From: Rapana venosa
Taxonomy: Eukaryota; Mollusca; Gastropoda; Neogastropoda; Muricidae
Direction of reading: 5' to 3'
Assembly: GCA_028751875.1 (NCBI GenBank)
Contig: CM054159.1
Coordinates: 8,119,456-8,183,455, forward strand
Length of the DNA: 64,000 bases
The position numbers were made by a program, and so were the translations under genes. Shown piece after piece: positions 26,601 to 40,952 of this stretch (the first letter of the stretch is position 1; each line of letters begins with the position of its first letter). Under the pieces are notes generated by a model. It did not search any database. It saw only the letters and a list, made by a program, of their open reading frames with translations, and was not told the origin of the DNA.

Positions 26601-29600
26601 AAACACAAAAACATACACAACCAAACACAAAAACATCCACAACACTAACACACAAACACATCCACAACACTAACACACAAACACATCCACAATACTAACA
26701 CAAACACATCCACAACACTCACACACAAACACATCTACAACACAAAAACAAACACATCCACAAGCACAATAAACATCCACAACACAAACACATCCACAAC
26801 ACAAACACAACACACATCCACAACACAAACACACAAAAATCATTCACAACCAAGCCCACAAACACAATGCAGCGAGCAGTCAGGCAGACCTCTCAGACAG
26901 ACAAACTGTGGGCCAGCCTACCTCTGGTAGTTCTGGATGGCCCTGGTGATTTCCTGGTAGCGTTTGCGGATCTCCGTCTTGAGGGCAGCCTCCCGGATGC
27001 CCTGAGGATGCAGGTTGTGGAGCAGAGTGTCCAGATCCTTCAGCGAGTTGTAGGTGAACCACAAGTTCTGACCGCAGGTGGGGATACTGTTCCACAACAC
27101 AGGGCAGTTGTCTCTCAGCACAGGGCAGTTATCTTTTTAGTGATTTTGTGGAATGTTTCTCAGTATGAATCTGTTGTTAGTCAGGGTTAATGGAAAGTAA
27201 TTGTCTTGAAAATCAAAACAAAACATACTTAAGTGATAAATTTAAGTGTGTGTGTGTGTGTTTGTTGGAGGGGGAAGATTTGGGGTTAAGAATTAAGTTG
27301 GGAGTGTAAAAAATTAAAAACCAAAATGTTCAGTAATTCAAAAGAATGGGTGCACAATGAGACAATAACTTTTGTTTTCTTTTTGTTCCTTGGCTAGAGC
27401 TCTGAGGTTCACCAATGGTGAAATTTTACATATGCAACCTTTTTATGCCTTTGTCAACAAAGAAATATACAGCATTTATACACGAGTGTAAAATAAAACC
27501 ACCACAGAGAAAAATGACAACATAAGACAAAAAAACAAAAAGAACAGTACACGAGAAAACACATGACAAACGGAAAACTCTCAAAGCAAGCGAGCGAGGT
27601 GAAGATGTTTTTGTCCCCGCAAGGTTGAGGACTTACGTGGACTCCACCAGAGCCTTTTTCTTGGTCATCCGCAGTCGTTTGGAAGGAGAGCCGGGCTCCT
27701 TGCTGGGGGAGGAGGAGGGGGTGGAGGCGCTGGCCGCTTCCTTCTCCTCCTCCGCCTCTCTCTCGTCGGGGACATCTCCCGGGTTGTAGCCGATCTCCTG
27801 GCTCACCCAACCTGCCGCAACACAGCGTGCCTGTCGTTATTTTCAGTGTCACCTCTGTTGTTGATAGGTGGTCATCTTGTATGCTTCACAACACAGCATG
27901 CCTGTCGTTACTTTCAGCATCACCTCTATTGTTAATAGGTGGTCATCTTGTAATGCTTCACAACACAGCATGCCTGTCGTTACTTTCAGTGTCACCTCTG
28001 TTGTTAATAGGTGGTCATCTTGTAATGCTTCACAACAAGCAAGCAGCAGCAGCTGGAATGTCTAGCATCATATCTGCCGAATTTTTTTTTAACAATTCTG
28101 TACTAGCCCAATTTTAGAACAGTTTTGTACAAGCAGTTTTGTACAAGCCCAATTTAAAACGTTTTGTAGCAGTTTTGTACAAGCCCAATTTTAGAACAGT
28201 TCTGTACAAGCAGTTTTGTACAAGCCCAATTATAGAAAAAAATGTGGGGAAAAACCCAGTACTACAACAATTTTGTACAAGCAGAAGCAGCCATAAATTA
28301 GTAGTTCAGTTTTCTTTGTTTCTGTTCTTTTTGAAAGATGATAAATAAAAAATCTAAAAACCCAACCAAACAAAGCAGCATAGAATTTTTTTATGAGCTA
28401 GCTTGACATACAGGAACAGGAAGTACATAAGATTTTTTGGTGTATGCTTCAAATGCTATCAGATGTAACAATGGTACTGTACATAGAAATTGAAAGAAAA
28501 GCTGCAGTATCGTAATAACTTGCATGAAACATACAATGGAGCGAGCATTCGTAATTTCCTTAGCATGGGAGAAAAAGTCATGTACATATCATTCACACAT
28601 ATCACTGATATATGATGATGATGATAACCAATGACTCGGCACTGGCACTTTACAAACTACCATATAGAAAAATGATTCTGTATTTGATACCATTTACGTT
28701 CGTGGCACATTTCTCTGCATGAAATCCAGGCTGCTATCCACATGAAAAATGCAGAGCTCTAAGTACAGCACCTACCTTTCTTTACAAAAAAAGTTTCTCT
28801 CGTTTGCCAATATACACTTTGCTTCCCTATGAAAACTTGTATGGAATTTGCATTACACTGCAGGGGTATGAAACGTGGGCTGCTATCCCCTGTAATGCAA
28901 GGTCCATGCAAGTTCTTTTTTGTAAAATACATGTAGTGAAAGGTCACTCATCTCCTAAGTAGGAATGCAGGTGGGAGAAAAAAAAACACCAACATACAAA
29001 AAACTGTCACATACACAAAAATGTCACTGTTGGTGAATCTCAGAGCTCTAGTCAAAGAATAGAGAAAAGAAAAGGTCCCTCAACCAAGGTCATCTAGAAG
29101 TCATGGCATAACCTGTGCAGTACCAAAAAGAAAGCAAACAACAAAAGCGCTCACCTTTCTCAATGTAGAGGCCTGGGGTGGTGAAGGTGAACATCCAGTA
29201 GCGGTTGTGGTAACGGTCATAGCCGATGGGAACGTGTCGCAGCACAGTCCTGGCAAGACTGATGCTGTCCTGTAACACACACACATTTCCTCTTTACCCT
29301 GTTGATTCATACTGAACTGTATTGTAATGTACTGTATTGTACTGTGTACTACAAACATCTCTCTCAGCATGGAATCTGGGCTGCTTTCCCCTGTGAGAGT
29401 GTGTGTGCGTTTCCACATTGTCTCATCTTCTGTCCAATTTCTTCCCATCTGCGTTGTATATTAGTGGACATGCAATTCTCCCCAGCTTCAGCACCCTGGG
29501 TGGTCACCCACAACACAACATGCACTCTTCTGTCCGTCTGTCTGCCTCACTCCTCCCTCACACCTGGGAATCACTGTGAGACTATAAAGTGCATACTGGA

Positions 29601-29731
29601 CGGTAAGAGGTTTGCCTGTATAGCTTTTCAAATAACGTCTCCATATAGGCAGGCAGCTTTATTCTCCCACTTCTGAGGAGTTTGCAGGCATATCTGTCGC
29701 CCTGTGTTGCTATGAATTCTTTTCTCTTTGC

Positions 29732-29763
<32 letters not shown>

Positions 29764-32700
29764 CGTGTTGGGGTGGAGTTGACATTCACACAGCAGATCT
29801 CTCTCTCTCTCTCTGTCTCATTCACTCACTCTCACTCACTCATACAGTCTTAGTAAATAATAACAAAGCTTTTTTAATGAGACCGTACCTTGTATTTGGT
29901 TTCAAACATCTCTCGCTGCCTTCTTTCTCTTTCCTCTTGAAACTCTTTCTCCATTCTGCAAAGCAGGAAACGCATGCAACAATGTAGTATAATGAATACA
30001 ACTTTCATCTACACATCAATACATTTCAACCAAAACAATGTATTTATGAAAGAAAGGCAAGCACACACACACACACACACATGCACCAAACATACGCACA
30101 CACACACATGTACACACAAACACATGTACACACACACACTCAAGTACACACCCAATCACCCACCCCGTACACAACACCCACCCACACACTACAAAAAAAA
30201 ATCTACAAAACACAACAGGAGAAATCAAACATCCATTACTTTAGTTTCTTTTCCAGATCCCTCTTCTCTTTCTCCTGGGCGGCTTTGGCGGCCATGAGCC
30301 GGCGTCGTTTGACGATGGACACCAAGTTGTCTCCCCCTTCCTCCCCCTGACTGTCTGCCGGGGAGTCGTTGGCCGAGGAGTCCTCCAGCTTCTTCCCATA
30401 GAACGAGTTGATGGTCAGGACCGCTGAAAGGCAGAGGTGCACAGCCCAGGCCGATTTGAAATAGCGCGCAACACAACAAATATCATAACCCACACAATGA
30501 ACAGCAACAGCTGTTATGATTTAGTTTTTTATTTAAAAGCACACTTTTTAAAAAATATATATATACCATACGAAAGACCACACATGACATCATCGCCACA
30601 TTGAAAAAAGGTCAAGAAAATATATGACAAAAAAATTTTGATTTATACATTAAAAAAATTTTAAGACCTGTGTTGGCCACTCCTGTTAGCATAAGTTTCA
30701 TCAACCAAATTAAATGAATTACCTTTAAAAAAAACAACAACAAACCACAATAGTGTTCCTGGTAACATGCAAGGAATGACATATTGTAAACCTTCACTAC
30801 ACTTTCAACTGCTTCTTCGCAGGAGCTGCACATTCATGGCATCGGACTAGACTCAAACAAAAGCTAAAAGTAAGGAAACCAATTCTTTAATGGACACTAA
30901 ATTCGTATACTAGTCACAAAGTTAATTTATCAAATACTGCCTCTAATGCACTCACAAAACCGAAGTCATCTACTAAGGCGAACTATTTCACATTCTCTTA
31001 GACTTCCATGCTCAGGCGCTTTCTAACTCCACCTTGTGAAAGAAAAAGACAAAAAGGAGGCAACTCTCACCTGGTCCGTTTGAAGGAGCGTCTTCAGCGG
31101 CTGAATTGTTGGCGCTGCTCTTGTCCTCTCCTTTCTGCTTCTTCTCCTTCAGCTTCTCATTGAATCCTTTCATCTCCGTCACACGCTGCTTACTGCGCAC
31201 ACACACACACAGCGCATGCTTTTCTCAAATTGACAAATTCTGCTATTTCGAGGATAATGAATTAGCACCCATGTGCTTTTTTACATCCAGTCCCTGCCCT
31301 TAGGGATATATATAAGAGAGAGAGACAGCGAGAGACAGACAGACAGAGACAGAGACAGAGAGTGTGTGTTGGGGTGGAATTGAACCTAAGACAGTTCGTG
31401 TTTTTTGTCCACCTGCTGTCACACAACTGTCATAGATTTTACAGTCACTGATACACCATTCATCTCCCCTTCACACGTACATCACAAAACTGTTGCTTTT
31501 CTTATTTATACGGTTTTGCCATTTACTTCTACATAAACATGTGTTATTGCTTATGCATTGTTAAAGATTTTTACACGCATGCATGAATTAAGGATATATG
31601 CACACATGATTGGGCATGTCCTGGATATGAGCTGTGTGATAAGTGACAATCATGATAAGAAGAATATATGGAAAAAAAGCTATATATACATATTTAAAAA
31701 GAAGGAATTTCTATAGCACTGAATCTGCATTCACACACAGGCCTCAGTTTAAAACCTTATAATCTCACCCAAAAGAGTTTGACATTCAGTTCCATTTTCT
31801 CGTCAAACTAGGAAGAGAGGGCAAAGACTGGAAAATCAAAACCAGGACCTCACAGTTTATTTGCTAGACTGAACACCTTAACAATACTTCCACCACCTTT
31901 CTTCTTTGGCATGCTTACAAAGAAACCCAACCCTACCACCCCGTGCACTATACATCCAGGTCAACCTCATCGTCACCATCACCAGAGCCTTACGTGAGCT
32001 GGACGGCTTCGCGCTGCTTCTCCTCCATGTAGTCCTGGATGGAGTAGGTGCCCATGACCCGCAGACACAGCCCCCGCAGGATCCTCAGCTTCTCCTCACA
32101 CTCCAGCTGGAAGAACTCCTGGCTCTCCAGCTGCTGGATCAGCGAGTCAGGCTGGAACACCACACAAACACAGCGCTATATACCATACATACAACAGCTG
32201 CTGGGTCAGCGAGTCAGGCTGGAACACCACACAAACACAGCGCTATACCATACATACAACAGCTGCTGGATCAGCGAGTCAGGCTGGAACACCACACAAA
32301 CACAGCGCTATACCATACATACAACAGCTGCTGGATCAGTGAGTCAGGCTGGAACACCACACAAACACAGCGCTATACCATACATACAACAGCTGCTGGA
32401 TCAGCGAGTCAGGCTGGAACACCACACAAACACAGCGCTATACCATACATACAACAGCTGCTGGATCAGTGAGTCAGGCTGGAACACCACACAAACACAG
32501 CGCTATACCATACATACAACAGCTGCTGGATCAGCGAGTCAGGCTGGAACACCACACAAACACAGCGCTATACCATACATACAACAGCTGCTGAATCAGC
32601 GAGTCAGGCTGGAACACCACACAAACACAGCGCTATACCATACAACACCACCACACTGCTTTCACCACTTGCAACCTACTGTGCAGGACGAGTTGTGGAG

Positions 32701-35700
32701 ATTTACAGCCCAGATATTTTCTATATTATGTGTCTGGTTTATCATTCTTTTGAATTCAGTGCCGACTCCACTCTCCCCAGAAGTCCTTTGGATGTGTAAA
32801 TGCAAACAGAACATCTAGCATGCAGGTTAAAACGGGTTCCTCTTTTCCAAAGAATAAGCCATCGTGGCAAAATTTACAACATTGCATACACACAGGGACT
32901 GGATGGGAAAAAAAGCAGTTTATTGTATCCTTGAAATAAGAATTTTGTTTAAATATCATTGTCATAAAAAAAAATTCAAAAATCACAAAAATATCACCCC
33001 CCCCCCCCCCCCCCCCCCCAAACAAATGTAAGCAGTAGTTACCTGCACTTGCTTTCTTCTATTAGCATTTTCTCAGTAAATAAAAAATTACAATAAATAA
33101 AATACACAACTTTTTTTCTTTTTTTAACAAATACAAACATACACACAAAATTCTCAGTTTCGGACAGAAACCTGCACAGACAATCATACACGGCAAGGTG
33201 TCTAAGGAGGAGATGATGATGACCTAACACCACCACCACCAACGCCAACGCCGCAGCCACCACTCAGGGGCAGAAAAGACTCACCACTTCCAGCTCCTCC
33301 TCGTCGTTGTCGGCATCACCACCACCACCGCCAGCCCCCCCGTCGTCTTTGCGCAGGCAGAGGCGTACCAGCTCAGAGGCGGTGTAGGGATTGACGGCAA
33401 TGTCGTTCAGAGGCACCTTCAGCTCGGAGTAGCCCTGACAGCAGCAGCAACAACAACAACCGTTCCTTTGACTGAGCATTCGTGTTTCGGAGCTCTTGAT
33501 CACACCGACATCATCCATCAACACAGTCATCTAATTCAGGGGTTACGGCTTGGCTATTTCTCGGTCAAAACTTTATCTGTATGATTTTTTAGTTTTTATT
33601 TTTATTTTATTTTGTTGCTTATTTTGATACATTATCAGTTTTCAACAGTGTCATCTAATTCAGGGTTAGGGTTTGGCTACTTTTCAGTCAAAACTGATCT
33701 GTTTATTGAGGTTTTGGGGGTTTTTTTAAACATTATTTTTTGTTGCTTATATTTTGCTACATTATTAGTTTATGTGTTTTGTGTTTGTTTTTTTAAAATA
33801 TGAAACAAGACCAGCCTCTTTTATGTGACTCTGACAATACTGGTTTGAGTTTTGATTTCCATTATTTTGTTGCTTATTTTGCTATATTATTAATTCATGT
33901 GGGGTTGTTTTTTTAAAGTATGAGATACAAGACAAGCCTCATTGTGCGACTGACAGTACTTAATTACTATAAGCGAAAGAACCCCCCAAAAATGGTACAG
34001 CCAATTATGACTTTTTTTTTTAAACAAACAAGAACATACAAAACTTTGTGTACAAGAAGAAAAGCTACAATACTTTCAAAGACATATTTTTACAGACATT
34101 TAAGCTCTTTGATTTGTTTGTTTAACAATATTCAGCGTATTAGAAACTCTATATATATTATTTTCTCTTTTTCTACGAAAAGATATAAACTGCCATATGT
34201 ATACACATGCACAAGACTGCAAGAACAAGAAATCAATGCAGTCACCCACAGACAGTAAACACAGCTACAGGTAGGAGGCATACCTCGGCAATTTCATCCT
34301 GTAGCAATGTCTGCAGCAGCACACACAGCACCCGAGACAGGTAGGCGAAGCCTTGGGATCCTCCAGCCAATGCTTTCATCAGTGCATCTGTACAACAACA
34401 TCATTTGCTATTTGTGACACTCCACCACGAAATGAGTTGCTTAGCATCTGACCCACTTTTCCACCAGGAGCCATTTTAGGCAGGTGGGGGTCAGGTTGTC
34501 GATTTTGAGATGTTGATTGATCATAAAACTACAGCTGTTATTCTACCTTGTTATGAAAAATCAAGGCATAAATTTGTTTCCTTTTGCTTTAAAATGCGTT
34601 TTAAGAATACCCAAGCCCTCATTCTGACCACCTGTTACTATAATAAACTTGTCAGTTTCTCATTTTGTCATTTCCTGCAGTCTATCACAAGTTGTAGTAA
34701 CTTTTCATAGAATTGTCCGATTTTCAATCTTTTTTTTTAAATTGAAGATTATTATCATATCAGTAACTAAAAATTGACCTCTGTTACAATCCCACTCATT
34801 ATGTGGCGGAGAGTCACATTTTATAAAAACTTTTTTTCAGATAAAACAATAGTATATCAGAATTTTCAATGTACACGACAGCCAGAGTACATGACTACAC
34901 AAACTGAAGAATACTATATACTCTTGTATTTCCTTCCTGAAAAATCAACCCACGTTTTTCATGTGCCGGGTACAGAGCAGCAAGTCTTTTAATGCTGGGT
35001 TTTGTATTCATTATTATCTTTTTATGTTCGTTTTACCACAGCACTGGTTACTTCTGACATGTTTTCTACTAAGTTTCTTCTTATCTGTCCATAAAAGTTC
35101 AGTAAAACAGCACTGAAGCAGAGTCTGTGCATGATCAAGTCCAAGCCAATCTTGTTTGTGGCCCTGTCAACCACACAGGCCATGTTGGGGGCCGTCACCT
35201 CGTAAAATTGCTAACTTGAGAATAAAACTGTGCAAACATAATTTACAGATCACACAGGGAGTGAAATCAACTCTACTACCCTTCCTTTTACCACGCCCAA
35301 GCCAACTAACCACAAGGTCAGGCTGAGAAAGACAACAACCACGAACAAAACAAAGTCAGCCTAGGGATGACCAAAGAAAAACCATTGTGCATGTTACAGT
35401 CAACTAAAACCACCATTCATTCCCTACCTGTGTAGATGGGGTACTCCGACTCAGGCATGAGCAGTCCACTGTAGGAGGAGATGAACTCTGTCACCATGGC
35501 CACGTCCCCGAACAGTTCGTTGGGCAGGTTGTCCGGGGTGGGCACCAGTTTGGGGGCAGGCAGCGGCTGCAGCTTCAAGTCCTGGTCTTCATAGCGCTGA
35601 CATCACCAACACACAAACAACAAATATCTTCATAGCGCTGACATCACCACACACACAAACAACAAACATCCTTATCTTCATAGCGCTGACATCACCACAC

Positions 35701-38700
35701 ACACAAACAACAAACATCCTTATCTTCATAGCGCTGACATCACCACACGCACAAAACACAAACATCCTTATCTTCATAGCAATAACATCACAACACACAA
35801 CAACATCCTTATCTTCATAGCGCTGACATCACACACGCACAAACAACACATCCTTATTTCATAGCGCTAGACATCACCAACACACAAACAACAAACCTAG
35901 TTCAAGGCTGACATCACCACACACAAAGCAACAACATCCTACTTCAAGGCTGAACATCAACCACACAGTCACCAAAAACAATCCTTTCATTTCCATAGCG
36001 CTGACATCACCAGCAGGGACACGAACACAACAAGTCCTATCTTCATAGGCTGACATCACACACACACAACAAACCACATTATTCTTCATATGCCGCTGAC
36101 ATCAGCAACCGCACAACAACAAACATCCTTATCTTCATAGCGCTGACATCACCAACCACACAAACATCCTATCTTCATAGCGCTGACATCACCAACACAC
36201 ACAACAACAACTTATCTTCATAGCGCTGACATCACCACACACACAAACAACAACAATCCTTATCTTCATAGCGCTGACATCACCAACACACACAACACAT
36301 CTTATCTTCATAGCGCTGACATCACCACACCACAAACAACAAATCCTTATCTTCATAGCGCTGACATCACCAACCACAACAAATCCTTATCTCATAGCGC
36401 TGACATCACCACACACACACAACAAACTCCTTATCTTCATAGCGCTGACATCACCACACACACAAACAACAAACATCCTTATCTTCATAGCGCTGACATC
36501 ACCACACGCACAAACAACAACATCCTTATCTTCATAGCGCTGACATCACCACACGCACAAACAACAAACATCCTTATCTTCATAGCGCTGACATCACCAC
36601 ACGCACAAACAACAAACATCTTATCTTCATAGGCCGACATCACACACAGCACAAACAACAAACATCCTTATCTTCATAGCGCCGACATCACCACACCACA
36701 AACAACAAACATCCTTATCTTCATAGCGCGACATCACCAACGCACAAACAACAAACATCCTTATCTTCATAGCGCTGACATCACCACACACACAAACAAC
36801 AAACATCCTTATCTTCATAGCGCTGACATCACCAACACACAACAACAAATCCTTATCTTCATAGCGCTGACATCACCACACCACACAACAACAAATCCTT
36901 ATCTTCATAGCGCTGACATCACCACACACACAACAACACATCCTTATCTTCATAGCGCTGACATCACCAACACACAAACAACAAATCCTTATCTTCATAG
37001 CGCTGACATCACCAACACACAAACAACAAATCCTTATCTTCATAGCGCTGACATCACCAACACAAACAACACATCCTTATCTTCATAGCGCTGACATCAC
37101 CAACACACACACAACAAATATCTTCATAGCGCTGACATCACCAACACACAACAAATCCTTATCTTCATAGCGCGACATCACCAACACACAACAACATCCT
37201 TATCTTCATAGCCCCGACATCACCAACACAAACAACACAATCCTTATCTTCATAGCGCTGACATCACCAACACACACAACACATCCTTATCTTCATAGCG
37301 CTGACATCACCACACACACAACACATCCTTATCTTCATAGCGCTGACATCACCAACACAAACAACACATCCTTATCTTCATAGCGCTGACATCACCAACA
37401 CAAACAACACATCCTTATCTTCATAGCGCTGACATCACCACACAAATAACACATCCTTATCTTCATAGCGCTGACATCACCACACAAACAAAACATCCTT
37501 ATCTTCATAGCGCTGACATCACCAACACAAAGGTCCACACTCCTGATCAGTGTATGCTGAGATACACTGATTACCATTTTGATACCAAGGTATGTACTTT
37601 ATACAATTCGAACCAATAAAAGTGAGCTATGGACATAATCTCTTTTCTTCATATTTTAACCTTCTTGCATTTATTCCAGTCTCATACAGCAGTCTTCTCC
37701 TTGTATTCATTCTGACCAAAGCTTGCCTTGCTGTGCCTACCCCCTGTCAATAAGGTCTGGGAATGTCTGTCACACAACAACGTGTGCCTTGTTATAGACA
37801 CACTGATAGCATCTTGCTCAAAGCTAAGAATGATACTATAACCTAGAGTATGTGCCTAACAAGTTCTCTTGAAAATGTGTAACAAATTCTGAAAACTAAC
37901 ACCACCTTCCCTTTACCATTTGCATATATGCAAAATAGGGTTGATGTATAAAGTACAGTAAATCAGTTCAGTACACCAAAGGGTCATGCATGTCCTGTGT
38001 TGATAAGATTGAATGCACGTTATGTTTTCACAGGGGCATAACTCCCTCTCTATTTTGCGTTCAATTCTGTTACTCTCTATTATACCCCACAAAGTAAAAA
38101 CCGGTTAAACAGGCATACATAAACCCACACACATATCTGTATGCAATACAACATATTCTCTCTTTACCATTCTAAAGAGGGAAAACCACATGCTCTCGTT
38201 CACTCGCTCTCGTGCACCTTTCCCTAACATGGAAGACATCATCTTTACCTGTCTCATCTCCTTCATCTTCTCCTTCAGCTTCTCCTTCATCCTCCTCTTC
38301 TGTTTCTCCTTCTTCTCCTTCAGGTAAGCCTCTCTCTCGGTCTCAGACATCTTCTCTCTGAGGGGGAAAAAAGAGAAGACAGCATGTGAATACAAATCTC
38401 AGCACAAATTTCTCTCAATGTTCTTGGATTTTAACAAATTTCTTCAGCTTACAATACCAATACTAAGTCACTGTGAAAAAGTATTCTTTCAAAATGTGTA
38501 TATAAGCTGAGTATATTTATAAAGCAAGACTTGGCAGAATGCAACATGAGGAACTCTTCAGACAACCCATGTTGAAACCAGTGACTGCTCTGAGATCATC
38601 ATGTACATATTATGCACACACTAAAATACAAATCTCAGAACAGAAACAGGATAGGGGAGGGGAAAAAAAACTTAAATGTTTATTTTTCAATCCATGACAG

Positions 38701-40919
38701 GGTCTGTCATTATGCCATCATGAAATCTTCAGCAACCTTTCTTGTGAAAAGGGGAACTTTCACAGCAGTTAAGTAAAAACATACAAAACTAACACAGCAA
38801 AAGGAAAATAAAAATAAACACATTATACACACAACTAACACAGCAGTAAAGAAAAACATACAAAACTAACACAGCAGTAAAGTAAAACAACAAAACTAAC
38901 ACAGCAGTAAAGTAAAAACAACAAAACTAACACAGCAGTAAAGTAAAAACACACAAAACTAACACAGCAGTAAAGAAAAACAACAACTAAACAGCAGTAA
39001 GAAAACACACAAAACTAACACAGTAAAGAAAAACACACAAAACTAACACAGCAGTAAAGTAAAAACACACAAAACTAACACAGCAGTAAAGTAAAAACTA
39101 CAAAACTAACACAGCAGTAAAGGAAAAACACACAAAACTAACACAGCAGTAAAGTAAAAACATACAAAACTAACACAGCAGTAAAGGAAAAACATACAAA
39201 ACTAACACAGCAGTAAAGTAAAACATACAAAACTAACAATTTACCAGTTGAAATGGTCAAACATGTTAACTACTACAATCCACGAGTTTTTGCAGAAGTA
39301 AAACAAATTTATAAACAACTTTTTCTACATAGAGAAAGAATGCTGACAAGAAATAAAGATAAGAAGAGGAGAGCCATGGAAAAAAAAAAAGGAGAGTCGT
39401 AGGAGAAAAAGGTTGTAAGGTAAAAAGAAATACTAAGAAACAGAACCAAACAACAACAACAAATCACTGAAAGAAGACGGACAAGAAGACAAAGAAAAAA
39501 ATGTGGTTTGTTTGTTGTTTTTTTAAAGGAAAATCTGGGTGACAATGGTTGCACTCACAGGGCCTTTCTCTCCTCCATGAGCTCTATCCTGCGCTGCACT
39601 TTCTCCTTCAGCGGAGAGGGCAGGTTCTTCTTCTGTGAGGGGGTCAGCACCAACACCGCCTTCTTCATCAGCACGTTGAACTTGTGCCGGTCCTCGTCTT
39701 TGTTCAGCGACAGCAACCTGCCATGTCCACGTCAACACATAATCAAGGTGACACTCCACCACGAAACGAGTCGCTTTGCACCTGACCCACTTTTCCGCCA
39801 GGAGCCATTTTAGGCAGGTGGGGGTCAGGTTGTCGACTTTCAGATTTTGATTCATTATAAAACTATAGCCTTTCTTCTACATTATAGTGGAGTATAAAAG
39901 GGTAATTTTGTTTCCTTTTGCTTTTGAAATGCGTTTAAAAACACCCCAGCCCTCATTGTGACCACCTGTTACATTACTATGCAAAACTTGTCCGTTTCTC
40001 ATGTTGTCACTTCATGCAGTCTAGCATTTCAAGTTGTCATAACTGTTCACAGAATTGTCAGATTTTTCAGATTTTTTTTGTTGGGTATTAAATAGCCTTC
40101 TAATTACAGATTAATAATATGTTCATAACTAAAAATTACCTCCGATGCAAGGCAACTCATTATGGGGTGGAGCGTCACAAATGAGCTGTGTTTTAGACAG
40201 TTAATATTACGACTGCTATCATCACACCATTAAAAATAATATATATATATATAAAAACTTCCTGACACTTTCAAATACAGCAACAATCAAACCCATGTCC
40301 GTGTTTTACTTTGAGCAGGCTGTGAGCTTGTTGCTTGTTGCAGCTTACTCTGCTTTGAATGCTGTTTGTTCGTTTGTTGCTTGTTGTAGGGTCTGTTTTG
40401 TTTGGAGTTTTTTCATCAGGAACTGTTGGATTTTATGAATTTATACAAGCTGTTCACACCAAGTCTACAGCAGGAAACAAGCAGGTAACAACAGATGGAT
40501 TTGTAATATTCAAATTCTGGTCAGGAAGCTGTCAACTGATTGCATTGTGTAAAGGAAGACAAATCTGTGTCAATGCAAATGACCCACAGTGAGCCAGACA
40601 GCAAGCAACTCTTTATGTGTATGTGTGTGCGCGCGCATGTGCGTGTGGGTAAGGGCGCGCGCGCACTGTTATCTCAGTCAATTTTAACCAACAACATGAC
40701 TGAGAAACCCCCAGACCATACAAATACAGAGAGAGAGAGAACATTTTGAAAGGACTCACTTTTTCACAATGAGAGGAGTCTGAGGTTTTGGGGGAGACTT
40801 CTTCACCGGTGTCTTTTTGGGCGTGGTGGCAGACCCCGACGATTTGTCCTTGTTCTTGGAGGTGATTTCCAGCAAGGTCATCTGCTTCCATCCTCCCTGC
40901 TACACACACACACACACAC

Positions 40920-40952
<33 letters not shown>

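Noticed and set aside
31906..32818. Plus-strand open frames of 188 and 256 codons
   Set aside because: By-products of the 65-nt array, whose three frames all happen to be open; they lie antisense to BAZ1B exon 15.
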